From Rhyacichthys aspro (taxonomy: Eukaryota > Chordata > Actinopteri > Gobiiformes > Rhyacichthyidae): 64,000 nt of DNA. Below are positions 47,680-59,424 of this stretch, piece by piece. The DNA is taken from the NCBI GenBank assembly GCA_036850595.1, contig CM072154.1, positions 5,693,010 to 5,757,009 on the forward strand. The letters are read 5' to 3'. A program made the translations under genes and the position numbers. A model generated the notes under the pieces. The model was not told the DNA's origin and did not search any database. It saw only the letters and a program-made list of their open reading frames with translations. Numbering within the stretch: position 1 is the stretch's first letter; each line of letters starts with the position of its first letter.

Positions 47680-50380
47680 AAAAAATAAAGCTTTGAATCT
47701 GCCAGTGATTCACTGAACAAACTCAAACTGTGTCTACCTAGGATTTCAGACAACTCTGTATTGAAAGCTGTTGTAGTTACTTTCACCAAACCGCTGATGA
47801 AAGGTTGAATAAAAGCAGAGGTAAAAGGGAATTCAATGCAGAACTTAACAGAAAGTTTTATTCTTTACAAATCTCTTTCAAACTATGCAGAGAGTTGAGG
47901 AGTGGGAGTGTGGTGTTAAGTGGAATGTAGTGTCGGGGTCACTCCTACAGGATCTGCAGCACCTCCATTCATTCTCCACTTTTTCTAAAGAGACCTGTCA
48001 AGGCCATACCTCTTGAATACATGTGCGGTGTTGCCGTTAGCAACAGGTATGACATTGGCCAGTTTCCATCGCTACCTTGACACAACCCAGAGGCTGAAAA
48101 ACACAAATATGTTCAGCGAGCGCAGCCGGAACATTTGAATAGATATTAAAGCTGATTATTATAGGTTGTATATGGAAATTTGTAACTTGTGTGAAGGACG
48201 TATTTCAACAAAACAGCAGGAAACGAATAGAATAATTTATAAATATATGAAACATAAATGAAAGGGGGTAGTGTAATAATAAATACATCAATATTTACAT
48301 GTGCAACAATATTAAGGCATTAGCAATGGCCTTCATGGTTGAAAACGCACACAAACACTAATGAACTCCCTGTATATATTTTGCTCTATTTGTCTCTGTC
48401 TGTCAGTGTGCCTGTCAGACCACACTTAGGGAATAGAAAACCCCTCCTCGTGAATGGACATCCAATCACAGTGGAGGAGCCGTTGCCAGGTTTCAAACTG
48501 TTTTACTCATTGAACAGCGAGAAATGTTTTGCCTTGACACAGGGCACTTACAAAAACACATTTTTTTCATAAACTACCACAGCACCTTATTGTTGAACAC
48601 TGTTTAAATAGAAAAATAAAGCAGAGCCGGTCTATTCACTACTCAAGGTCATATAGTTAAGGAATAGGCATTAAGTCTTGTTAAAGGATGTGGTTGAATC
48701 CATTCTGTGACATTTTGGAGTGTGCAGCAACTGCTCAATAAGAGCTCACAGAAGAACACACAGCAAAACACTATGACGAGAGATCGCTCAAAAGCCAAAC
48801 GGAATTTGGATCTGACTCTTCACGATCAAGGCCCCAATCTTAAACCCAACACATGAGTATAATCTGTAGTGCTTGTATGATATCCCATCTCCCATTTAGG
48901 GCAGAAAGTGAAAGTGCCCCTCTGAGCGGGCTGGACTAAAATGAGCTGTGGTCTGGGATGAAGCAGAAAAGCTCTGTGCCAAAGACCAACTGCACTGAAG
49001 GTAATTTATTGTTGAGAGAGAGAGACCAGCATCATTAATGACATTGATTCATCATTGGTATTTATTCATGGGGCTGGAGCTGGTCCCAGTGTAAAGAGGG
49101 ATACTGCTGGACAATCAACATGTAAAGCTTTACTACTGAAATTTTCTTCATCCCAGTCACCAACTGCAGTCCACTACAACAGCACAGCAATATTTCTGGT
49201 TTTTATATTATTAAAAAAGTAATACTTGACCAGTTATATAAAACCAAAGTTTAGAGAGTATCTTAACCCTCATGGTTCCCTGGACTTTTTTTTTTTTTTT
49301 TTTCATTGTTGCATAACTTTGGTCGTGTGTATGCAAATAGCGTAAACTTTAGCCAGGTTGTGTATTTTGAGGTGAGGTTAATTTTTTATGATTTGTTTTT
49401 TTTCCAAGTCTTCCTTATGCCTTTGAAACTCAAAGCCTGAAGGGGCAAACTGAAGGGACCTTCATTTTTGTGACCAGGGGACTCAGGTGGAGCAAATTAC
49501 TTACAAACAACTTTGCCCAAAAATAAAACTTTATCAGAATCAATGTTGCTGCCAATTTGTGACACTCCGAGGCTCGGATAATCACATTTGCATGTATTGG
49601 ATAGGAAAAAAAAACAAAACTTTTTTTTTCTAAAGAAGAGAGACTCAGGTGGAGCACAAAATGAATGGACTCTGAAGGATTAAGCTTCTGTCTGACCCCC
49701 AGAAATCTTTAATCAAAACTGATACTTTAACACAGAGTCCAACTATTACAAAATCATCAGGACACATTTTAGGAACAGTGCACACAATGCACACTGTAGT
49801 AATCAGCTAACCCCACAAATAAGGAAGGGTCAGGGGCCTTTCATGACACACCATTGTCCCTAAGTGGCTCCAGATACACAAACACATCCATTTTTTCCTC
49901 TAACTAAGACGAGTCAAAGGTTATTTACCACACGACCAAAAATACTTTAAGAGCAACCGTCATTTAGCCTCAAAGTAAACAGTTTCTGCCAGAGGTAGAG
50001 ACAGCAGCTGTATGTCTTAGGTCCAGTCTGATGAAGTCTGTGTCAGAGGAATATGAACGTTTATTATACCTTCATTAATGTAGCGTCCATCTTCTATTGA
50101 TTCACCACCGATCCATGTGTCACGGATCCCGAGGAAGGATATGCTGCAATTTTCAATTATTGTTTCAGAGTTCATGTCCTTTCCAGTTCATTCAGGTACA
50201 CAGACTGACATGAAGTGCAATGTTATTAGTGCAGGTCTTAAAAATAGGTACGTGGAACCATCAAACAACTTGATGAAATCAGGCATTTTGTTGCTAAAGG
50301 TGGCTTAACCAAGAATTAAACCTCATTTTTGCCCAACTTTTGTTTTTGGCCATATTTCTATCAAGTTATATGTTGCTCTT
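47680..50380. other. Non-coding, nothing recognised
   Basis: Includes an 18-base T-run (about 49286-49303). No shared repeat or convincing gene seen. Confidence 0.4.
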
Positions 50381-50389
50381 CCGTGGTAC

Positions 50390-51029
50390 TTGGCTTATAC
50401 TAGCCAATAGTCGAATAGAAAACTGATATAGACAAAAAGCTGGATCGGAAACCGGTCACTGGAGTAAATACATAAATCCAATCTACTATGTGTAACTCAG
50501 GTCTCGGGGGAAGATGACAAGATGGAGTGAGTCAAAACAGCGGTGTGGAGATTTACTCACTAATATGATTTACATTTGTATGATTTAAGGTAAAGCTGCT
50601 GTTGTAAGATGCATTTAAATCATTTTTAATGTCAAAACAGTGAAGCTACAGTCCCTAAAAATCCATCAGCTTGTTTATTAACTTGTCTTCCTCCTGATGA
50701 TTTCTCTTCCCTTTGGTTTGAATAGTAGCTACCACAAGAATTATAAAAGAAAAGAATCATAAATAAAATGAATGATTCTATTGTATGATGAATGATGATA
50801 TTGTATGTCTATACAATGGTAAACAAGCTGGTCTTTACTTTATATTTGGACAAATCTACTCAATACAAGAAAATGTGATGATAACCCCCAACTCCATAAT
50901 GGGTGATGTGACAAATACAAGGATATACATTAAAATACCAGTTGGATCGGATCAGTATCGTATACCTGCAGATACTGAAAGCACCTGGATCTGGATCTGT
51001 ACTGAAAAAGCAGGATCGGTGCATCCATA
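50390..51029 (-). mobile_element. hAT-like element remnant (GGATGCACCGATC terminus)
   Basis: The minus strand starts TATGGATGCACCGATCCTGC, like the common fish terminus TAGGGATGCACCGAT. It has GATC-rich subterminal repeats (about 50940-51015). Sequence near 50430-50460 (TATAGACAAAAAGCTGGATC) may belong to the other arm. The borders are uncertain except at about 51029. Confidence 0.4.
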
Positions 51030-52130
51030 ACTACAATAAAATCCAACAAACGGTTTTAAAGAGTTGAAACAAACTACACAAGGCCTCAAAATGGCTTCTG
51101 AACTTTTTTCCTTTAAACAATCCTGCTTCTAGACCAAGCTTTGAGGATGATATCCATATATAGTGCCATAATAATTCTGCACTGATGTTCATGTCCACAT
51201 TGAGGCTTATGGAGGAAAGTGAATGAAAAGAAAATGCTCTGTTTTATCCACGTATGTTCCTAAAACTAATCTCGTGCTACTTTCAAAAACGTGGAGTCTA
51301 GACGTTTTTGTGTCGTGAGAGGAAGATACACACCCTCGTTTCCCATTCATTTGTATGAGCGTGCAAGGTTAAACACACAACGATCACATGGGTCAGACTT
51401 TAATGAGGGATGTATCCTTCTGGTTAATGAGCGCAGTGACCAGGACACCTCTTTTTCTTCAGTAACGAGGCGCTAAACCGTGCTTTACACTTTACAGTAC
51501 ACCTCCAGCCCCGCCTCAGTCACCTCACTAATGACATGATGAAACTGCCAGTAAAGGCCTGCTCCGTAATGGGCTCCTGTGGAACCAAGGACTTCCCCAC
51601 CATCATTACCAGCTTTACAGAGGATATGACTGCTCACTATAGAAACTGATGCAACATTACAGTTATGTAAAGCCCAAAGTATATGCATCTAAAGTGGAGC
51701 AAATAAAGAGCTGTGAAAACTTACACAAAATTCTGTTTTTACGTGATGCTATCTGATCCTCAAATAACCTTATTTACTTTGTTACTTCTTGTACTCCAAT
51801 TTTTGAACTTGAGGCTATCTGTATTACACTGTAAGCCATTGTTCTGACAAAATTGAAAAATTGAATAACGGAAGCCCTGAAATATGGTAAATACATTTAT
51901 CCAGTTTTAAAAAGGCTAGAAGATGATATACTATTCATAGCTTTTGCCTTCTCTGACTGGACATGGGACGTCAAAAAAGAGAGTTGGCATTGTATGGTTC
52001 ACCGAGTCAAACATGTCAACGAAGGAGCTCGCTCAGATCTCATTGAGACAGACAGTGAGAGGACCCTGTGTTAAATAAAAATATATGTTGTGAGCTACAG
52101 ATACACTTTAAGCCTGATGGAAATGGCAAG
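51030..52130. other. Non-coding, nothing recognised
   Basis: No shared repeat or convincing frame. Confidence 0.4.
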
Positions 52131-52139
52131 AAAGTGTCG

Positions 52140-52350
52140 TTTTGTGTCGTGGGTTCTCTCTGGGAACTCCAGCTTCCTCCCACTGTACAAAGACTTGCAT
52201 GTATTGAGCTGATCAATATAAGAGTGAATGTTTGTCTGTCAGTGTATGTCTCAAAGTGATAGAATAATTAGATTGTCCAGGGTGCACTGGGATCGACGCC
52301 AGCCACCTGCGACATGTTACAAGATTAGTGGTAGAGAATTAATAAATAAA
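52140..52350 (+). mobile_element. V-SINE-like copy lacking the tRNA head
   Basis: GTGGGTTCTCTCTGGGAACT, CCAGCTTCCTCCCACTGT, GAATGTTTGTCTGTCAGTG, TTGTCCAGGGTGCACTGGGA and GCCAGCCACCTGCGAC follow the SINE at 16740-16985 in order. It is 5'-truncated and ends near an AATTAATAAATAAA tail. Confidence 0.7.
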
Positions 52351-52866
52351 ATAGATACTGAACTAAGAATTATTGATGGAAACAAAAAAAAAATGTTGCT
52401 GGTTTAAATTGTTGATGCGCAAGTGAAATAGAAATAGTTTTTGTGGGATTTTTGTGTGTGTTTTTGTTGTTTTTTTTAATATGCCTTGACAAAGCAAATG
52501 TCACTGACACCTGGACAGACATGTTACACCAGAACAAGAAGACAAAACTATTTCTTTAATGAATTTGAGAGGTGTAATTATATAGGAAATATAAGATGGA
52601 AAACTGTAGATATGTCTGCGTATTTCATTACGGATATATAGTATTTTAAAGAGTGATGAGTCCTGGTTCGGTGGTATGGGCCTCGCTGCTTGATTTAAAA
52701 CCAGCGCATATCGTTTATGTTTCTGGAAAGTGTTCCAAAAGAAAAGAGCAAGGATCCAATTATTTACAAAAGTCCTCAAAAGCACAGTCTTGAAGCTTAA
52801 GTCAAATCATGCCCCTGGTTCATTTTTCAGTGAGAGCTGCTCATTAAAAATATTTTTGTCTTCCAG

Positions 52867-53170
52867 GACTTTGACCCTGGAGCAGGCAGCCACTGTGCTT
52901 TCCGCCCCGTAGAGGAAACTCTGGAGCACTCAGGGCTGTCCTGTCACCGTCTCACTCCCTTCTTTAGGCTGCTTGGGAATATGAGCCAAGCCCTGAATAA
53001 AGAACTGTTTGTGCTTGGTCCCAAGTACTATTACTGTTACCTAATGCAGAACTGTGTGCCTAAAAACTTCTTTGAGTATCTGGAACACAAGGGAGGATCA
53101 CATGGCTGGAGCAGTGTGCGTAGGATCATAAACAGACTGGACCTGGATATATTTTTTTTTAGTATATTGT
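52867..53170 (+). CDS. Possible terminal exon with 100-residue open frame (weak)
   Basis: A strong acceptor (ATATTTTTGTCTTCCAG) leads into GACTTTGACCCTGGAGCAGG. One frame then stays open for about 100 codons (start DFDPGAGSHCAF, middle LNKELFVLGPKYYYCYLMQN, end RRIINRLDLD) to a TGA at about 53168-53170. CTG, GAG and GTG are frequent, which is more coding-like than most frames here. No family is recognised. The frame does not follow from the exon at 43380-43412 (phase 1 would stop within three codons). AATAAA occurs at about 52995. It borders a family R repeat, so it may be a chance frame. Confidence 0.25.
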
Positions 53171-53179
53171 GAAAAAACA

Positions 53180-53510
53180 GGCTTTATGATGCCATCTACT
53201 GTTAATGATAAGGATTTTAATAGATGAGAACGGAAAACCTTGGCCATTCACAAGCTCAAAAAAGGAGTGCTCCCATTGGTCAACAGCGTGTCACATGACG
53301 TTCCAGGAAGTTTAATAGCTGCTGATAAAGTGTATTTTCAGCTCCAAACATGTCTTTTAACAGAAAGAAACAGCTCAAAAAAGAAAATCATCAACAGAGA
53401 AAAGGGAAGCGACGTAAAACTGACGATAAATGTCAATTCAATCACATAATGTTTAACGAGGAGGAGGCTGTTTTTGAACTTTTGAGGTTGAATATGTGGG
53501 TGATGTTGGG
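53180..53510 (+). repeat. Dispersed repeat family R, best copy
   Basis: Order: ATGCCATCTACTG, AAGGATTTTAATAGATGAGA, CTTGGCCATTCAC, GGAGTGCTCCCATTGGTC, TGACGTTCCAGGAAGTTTAA, TATTTTCAGCTCC, then ATGTCTTTTAAC. The last opens a 60-residue frame rich in Lys, Arg and Gln (53350-53532). The copy at 32020-32285 shows the same promoter-like block and ATGTC, so the family may derive from the 5' part of a DNA transposon gene. That origin is inference. Confidence 0.65.
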
Positions 53511-53764
53511 TTTTATTTATTGCTATTGTTGAATTTGAAAAATGAACAACAGACGGTTTGAGTCTTCCGGGGTTTTTTTCTTTCAAGGTTTGCGGCCCCT
53601 CAGAGGGAGTAGTTTACCCAGTGTTCCGATGCTTTCTTTTAACCCTTTACAGTCACATGACTACCTGGATGACTGAGAACCTCCACAAACTATAGAAAAC
53701 CGATCAATCTGCTCGAAGGTGGCACAGTCTGAAGATGTCACAAAAAAATCTAAGTTAGTCTTGT

Positions 53765-54230
53765 CAATGCCAATGTCAATTTCATTTATATAGCCCAATT
53801 AAAACAACCATAGCTGCCTAAAGTGCTTTACAGGCTCAGTAAGTTGCACTTAAAACAGTAAGGTAGTAAAAAAACAAATCAAAGAAGACAGAAAAAACAA
53901 GTGAAAACAATAAAAACTAAACAAATCAAAATAAATAAAACGAATAAAATGGATGAAAAGATCCAAGTCCTGCTCAAATGGTTCTTAAGTGAGGATTTAA
54001 AAACACTTAGCTGTGATATTAAGAGGTACACTGTTCATAGCCGAGGAGTAGCTATACAGGAAAGGCCCTATGTCTGGTTTTGAGCTGACTTCTAGGTACA
54101 ATTAGATTACACTGGTTTGTTGACCTCATTGTTCTGGTAGGAACATGGATGGACAACAATTCTGAGAGGTATTTGGAGTCCAGTTCTTTAAGACTAAAAA
54201 ATAATCGATAATTCTTTAGCCGTTAGAGCC
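53765..54230 (+). repeat. Dispersed repeat family T, longest copy
   Basis: TTTCATTTATATAGCCCAAT, AAAGTGCTTTACAGGCTCAG, an A-rich stretch, then TTAAGTGAGGATTTAAAAAC, ACTTAGCTGTGATATTAAG, GTTCTGGTAGGAACATGGAT and a TTTAAGACTAAAAAATAATC end. This order is typical of a repeat I have seen often in fish sequence. The name is not certain. Confidence 0.5.
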
Positions 54231-54506
54231 ATTAAAGAGGCAACGAAAAACCTTCTTAAGCTGTAGGTGTGCTGTCAGCCATTTTACATCGCGGTCTATT
54301 GGTTGAAATGCTGTACATGGGATATTTTACTGCAAAACCGCACATGTCCCAAAGTGAAAAAAAGGATAGAGGTTCCTGCTTTTAGTCTTTGTAATGCTAC
54401 ATCTCCACTCAAAACTTTATCCCTCTTTTCTCTACTGCAAAATCCGTTTAAAACCACATCACGATTTGATTTACTTCTCGACAACATCTTAATGCATCCA
54501 CTTTGC

Positions 54507-54531
54507 TTTTTTTTTTTTTTTTTTTTTTTTT
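54507..54531 (+). repeat. Poly-T run
   Basis: 25 consecutive T. No LINE or SINE body could be joined to it with confidence. Confidence 0.9.
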
Positions 54532-54579
54532 GCAACAAATTTAGCTCTCCTGATTTTTATAGAAACCCGATGACGTGAC

Positions 54580-55370
54580 TGTTCCCACTCTTGTTCCTTT
54601 CTTCTTGTACAGATGGAAGATTATTACTGATCCTGCCTTTTCCAATCTCAGCCCAAGAGTAAATAAATACATTCGCCAGTTTTGAAGATACAAAAATATC
54701 TTTGCACACATTTAGAGAACAAAAGAAGTCCTGCATTTTTTTTCTTTTTTCCTTTGCACCACGAATCCAACTGTTTTTCCGTGTATGGACTACCTGCAGA
54801 CACCTGGTTACCCATGGCGACGCGATACTGTCGCCACTAATTTTGCCGGAGTATTGGAAGCTTTTGTTCCCGGGGAAACAATAACGACAAGAGGCAGATA
54901 AAGGCAAGTCGCCACATTAGACGGCATTAAGCCACTCAGAAGAAGACACATTAACAACAGAGAAAGAGAGGATAAAGGGGAAAAAAAGATGAGCGCGGAG
55001 AGGAAACGACAGTAATGCCCCGAGAAAAGAAGGAGGCGGTGATAAATGGGAGAACTAATCCGGGCTACTACAGAGGGATTAAGCGGTCGTCTCGCCGAGC
55101 GCCGCTCTGCTCCGTCACTCGGCAGAGGTTAAGCGGCCCAGTCTGGGAAAAAAAAAAAGGAAATGCTCCCGTCCTCGTCCGTCTAATGGCATTAGAGAGT
55201 TCGGAAGTCTTTAATCGGAAACACGCGAAGACAGCGGCGGAGTGGAGCAGATGGAGTGTGGGGCTAATAGATGTCAGCGTTTCTGATAATCTGATGGAGA
55301 GGAGAGATAACACAAAGGCTCATTGATTTCCCCAGAGGCGCGCGCTCCAGAGACGCGCACGGCTGTTTGT
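54580..55370. promoter_or_regulatory. Candidate conserved regulatory block
   Basis: Almost 800 bases without visible repeats, with CpG-containing motifs (for example GATGACGTGAC at about 54569, ATGGCGACGCGATACTGTCG at about 54814) and ATTA/TAAT cores. Open frames lie on both strands (55015-55326 plus and 55068-55313 minus), overlap each other and are not recognised, so coding is unlikely. Conservation is not testable here. Confidence 0.35.
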
Positions 55371-57055
55371 GTGGGTTTAAAAGTGACGCGTGAAAAAAAG
55401 ACAGATATACGAATAGATAAAGAGTTTTTACCTTTCGTTTGCAGATAAGGAGTGGCGTTTCAGGGGCTCTTCAGTGAGTCCAGATAATGCTCCACGTGGA
55501 ACTTAACAAAAACAACAAAGAGTTACACAAAAAGTTCAATCAGGTAGTTTTTAGAAAGTTTGTTTCAGGCTTTGACTCATCACTCAGATTCTCACTAGAG
55601 AATTTGAAATGATTGCCTTAGTCCACTTATTACCGGAGTCTGAAAATTCGTGTAAATGTTTTCTAAGTCCTACTGCAATGGCAATTTGTAATTTTCTTTT
55701 AGTCAAGCAAACATCCTGGAAAATGTGCTACAGAGAATGAGAAAAAGATTAAGGAAAAAGAAGGAAAAGGTTAGAGAAATAAGCCTTGTTTCCACTGAAT
55801 CAGTATGTTTCCATTAACGTATCCAAAAAGCGTACCATGAAACTTTGGGAATGCTTTTGGCTCTTGGTTCCATCAGTGTGGTGTGTTTCCAAAAGTCGGA
55901 GCTAAACACTGCTGTCTGTTAACTAAATGATAGATAATCCTTAATTGAGCAAAAACAAGAAGCAAAAGGAAAAAACATAAAAAAAGAATTTTGTTGGCCT
56001 TGTTCTTGTGTTGTTAAAAGTTAAACCCATTCTATGTATACAAGCTGTTTCTGGTTTAATATAGAGAGGACACTGTATGACTCTTACTTCTCATATTGTC
56101 ACTATTGTGTGACGTTGCTGATTCTGTAGCAGACGTAGCTCTCCTGGACCCAGCAGAGTGAAAACGTGCCTCTTCAGGGGTTACTGAACTAAACTTATCC
56201 AAAACGAGGCTAAGATAATAGTTGTATTGTTGGTTGTTTTGATTTAGCTTTTGTATTTTCACCCACATTTTCTGCCCTCCAACACAAATATTTAAATCTA
56301 AAGTTATTTAACAAATGGGGCTAAAGAAACTTCAATCAAATTGACCCATGACCTCGGAGAAAGTTCTTGATGCCCGTCACACTGTGTCTAAAGATGAGAA
56401 GTGCACAGTAGGCTACAATTCAACCTGAATGCAGTTCAAAGATGTCAGTGTTGCAGAAGAGCAAGGGTTAAGTCGCTAACTGCTATAACACACCACAGTG
56501 CTACACAGCAGGATTCTACATAGGAGGATAATTATCCCAATTGCACTGTCAGATAATTGTTGTAGGCAATCTGTGGTCATGTGACTTGGTTGTCTTTGAG
56601 CACGTCTTAACTGGTAAGACTCTGTAGTGTTTTCACAGATGGAGTAGCAACACTGCCGAAACACCAAGTTAAACCTGAGTCAATGAAGAGCTGAAGTTCT
56701 GTTCTTAAATGTTTCTCTCCACTGACATGACACAGTGAAAAGTGTAACAAAAATACATCTCTTTTCAGCAAACAAAGCCAATTTTCAAACAAAAATAAAG
56801 TGCATCCAATTTAAATCAACATTCTATTTTTACCCCCAAATAATTAATGATATCTAAACTTTAGTAACTCTAATGTCACATGAAATAAACTTACACCATT
56901 CCCTGCACAATGTTTCAGCATGGATAGAGGTGGATAAGCTTACGTTGGGAAGTAAGTGTACTGCACATGGCACTCTGTTTACCAGCCGTAACCGGAAATT
57001 GAAAGTAGCAGACGGGTAACCGGAAGTAATATTTACTGAAATTATCGTTAGCCTA
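55370..57055. other. Non-coding; weak family S trace near 55790
   Basis: TTGTTTCCACTGAATCAGTA at about 55790 is a weak match to family S. Nothing else is supported. Confidence 0.35.
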
Positions 57056-57064
57056 TTGAATTAC

Positions 57065-57555
57065 TAGCCGGGCCAGCCAGACGGCTTTCTCATTGTATTA
57101 CATACAGAGAAAGTCAGTCTGGGATCACCCAATCTGCCCCCGATTTCTGCTCTGGTGCTTTCTTTCCGACCAATCGTAGTGAGAGAGGCGGGATTTTGTT
57201 TTGCGTCATATTGAGCGCGACAAAACAGTAGCAGGTTTCGGTAGCTTACTACGATCGAAATAAGCACTGAACTCGATATTACACCCCGTGTCCTCAGATT
57301 TTTCGGACAAAAACAACAGAAGTTATTCACCGAAGCATCTTCTCTCTCTCGAACCACGCTGGTGTATACTGTGGTTTATTGACAACTAGAATAAGTTTCG
57401 CTTTCCTTACGTCACATCCGTGGTTTCTCTGATTGGTTCACTCAGCGTTATTTCTACCCATGGTCCTGCCTTGAAATCCTGTTTAAATCCAGCGATCCCA
57501 GACTGACTTTCTCTGTATGTAATACAATGAGAAAGCCGTCTGGCTGGCCAGGCTA
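57065..57555. mobile_element. TAGCC inverted-repeat element, young copy with 62-bp termini
   Basis: The 491-bp element has terminal inverted repeats of 62 bases with one mismatch: left 57065-57126 starts TAGCCGGGCCAGCCAGACGG, right 57494-57555 reads inward TAGCCTGGCCAGCCAGACGG. The flanking 9-mers TTGAATTAC (57056-57064) and TTAAATTAC (57556-57564) differ at one base. The interior has promoter-like CCAAT and CAAT motifs and no transposase, so it is non-autonomous. Nine-base duplications fit Mutator-like elements; eight-base (hAT or P) cannot be excluded. Three older relatives lie at 18438, 25141 and 33502. The 97-residue minus-strand frame at 57064-57357 is not recognised. Confidence 0.85.
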
Positions 57556-57849
57556 TTAAATTACATCTACAATATTTGACTGTAGCTTAAACCCATGAAC
57601 TGTAAGACAGACACCAAATCCTGAATCCAAATACTGAAACGTAAGTAAATGTGTCATAATGAAATCAGTATAATGCAACAGACCTGGGAGGTAAATGTTA
57701 ATATTGTTTGAACTGTACTGGTGAATATGCATTTTTGTAGCTTCTTTCCAAATCTCTTTACACTTGACTTGAGATATGTGTTTAGATATTGGGCCTAATG
57801 AAGCCATCCAGCCAGCTCTAGTGTACAATCGGACATGCTGTATTCCTTA

Positions 57850-58560
57850 TTGTGCCGCGTTCCCCATATGCACGCAACTAAACAAACCAAATGTAGTGCT
57901 TCTTTATTGCACAGGGACAAATGTGTTTGCAGAGCCGAGTCTCTGATTGATACCCGCTGCACACCGTCTTCCATTTCCCCGAGAAGTCTCTCCTCTCATC
58001 GGTGTTGCACACATTTCTCCGGAAGCGGCGGATGAAAAGATATTTGCCACAACCTTCCCCCCTGTGAACGTGTAATGACAGGCGTGGGTGTTTACCGCGG
58101 CACAGGTTCAAGCAGCCTTCTCTTTGTGTATTCAGGGTAGAGCCCCCGCCTTCTCGCCGCGCTGGTAATTGGGTATGACACGGGATCAACAGCGAGGAGG
58201 CAGCCAGGAAGCATTTGAATGCACCGCGTGTCGTCTTCCCCGCTTCTTCTTCTTCTTCTTCCTCTTTTCTAACCTGCTGCCTTCAGCTCCCGGCCTTGGC
58301 TTACCGCTGTTACCGTAGCAACATCTGCGCGGCCACATCCTCCGCCACCGCCTCCCTGTCATTTTACTCTTCTTTTACTCGTCTGTTAAGATCGGCGGAT
58401 GGATGCGCGTGAGACTCAACGCACCGAGCCAATTACTGAAGAATTTACAGCTCCGACTCGTGAAGAATCACCGCCTTCTTCTTCGCTCGAGTCAGACTTG
58501 TTACATTTAGTCGAGTATATTATCGCACACCTGGGTACACCTGAGAGAGGCTCAAAGGGA
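57850..58560. promoter_or_regulatory. Candidate conserved regulatory block or CpG-rich promoter
   Basis: It is GC-rich compared with the window, with several CpGs (GGAAGCGGCGGATG at 58021-58034, GTTTACCGCGGCACAGG at about 58090, CGCGCTGGTAATTGGG at about 58158) and a (CTT)n tract (58243-58260). It has no visible repeats of the dispersed families. A 100-residue frame starts at 58399 (MDARETQRTEPITEEF) but loses coding character after about 65 codons and is not recognised. Confidence 0.3.
58243..58260 (+). repeat. (CTT)n microsatellite
   Basis: Six CTT units in a GC-rich block. Confidence 0.8.
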
Positions 58561-59034
58561 CGGCGCAGAAGCGGTCACATGATGAGACTCTTCATCTGGT
58601 TTTCTTTACCTGTCACAAGCATCAAAAACAAGAACATTATCATTTGTATTTCCTGTGTTATATTCTTTAAACAAAACCGGTATTTTCTCTTCAGGAAATG
58701 AATTCTTGTTTGCCGAAGGTTAAAGCAACTCCACAGGATATTTTCTGACCAGTGAAACAAAAACAGTAAAACACAGTCAATAACAATATTCTCATTATAC
58801 ACAATACAATATTTGCTTTGGATATGTAAGGTGAAAGGCAAATATTTATACTTTTAATACTGAGATTCAAATTAATTCAGATCTGTTGGCAAAAATCAAA
58901 CACAACTTCAAAATAAGCATCTCTTTTTTAAGTTTCATCTGAATATTGGACCAAAATGCTTTGAGTGGTTTGTTCAAAGGGAGATTTGAAATAAGCACAG
59001 CACTTGATTAGTTCATGGAACAAGATTCACTGCG

Positions 59035-59280
59035 TGTCTCTTCTGGATACGTCATCTTCCTTCCACCGTCCCAAAGAGATGCAAGTGAATATAGGTGAAT
59101 TGGTCTAAATTGCCCCTTGGGACTGGAAGTAAAAAATAAATGGTTGTCTGTCAGTGTACATCATGTATAGTGTTAGACGTGAGACTGTACGGTGATCATC
59201 GAGGTCGCACACACCTCACACCAAACAGAGCTGAGATAGGCCTCCAAGACCCTGGACAGGTTAAACAGTAGAAAAGGAAT
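59035..59280 (+). mobile_element. Decayed V-SINE-like copy lacking the head
   Basis: TCTTCTGGATACGTCATCTT, CCCAAAGAGATGCAAG, AGGTGAATTGGTCTAAATTG, AAATGGTTGTCTGTCAGTG and GAGATAGGCCTCCAAG follow the SINE order, ending TAAACAGTAGAAAAGGAATG. Confidence 0.6.
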
Positions 59281-59424
59281 GAATTTAGTTTAGAAGCCTT
59301 CAGTACAGTTCATGAGTTTTCATAATATGTGTGTTATAAAAGCGTATTATCGAAAGAATCTTGTCTTTACACATACGCAAGCATTACGTTGTTAACAACT
59401 GGAAAGTTATAGACTCAGGGGTTG

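Noticed and set aside
55015..55326. 103-residue open frame in the GC-rich block
   Set aside because: Overlaps an 81-residue frame on the opposite strand, has no recognisable family and lies in a block better explained as constrained non-coding DNA. Not excluded completely.
58399..58701. 100-residue open frame starting MDARETQRTEP
   Set aside because: Acidic and Ser/Pro-rich for about 65 residues, then AT-rich hydrophobic sequence; no family and no clear splice donor.
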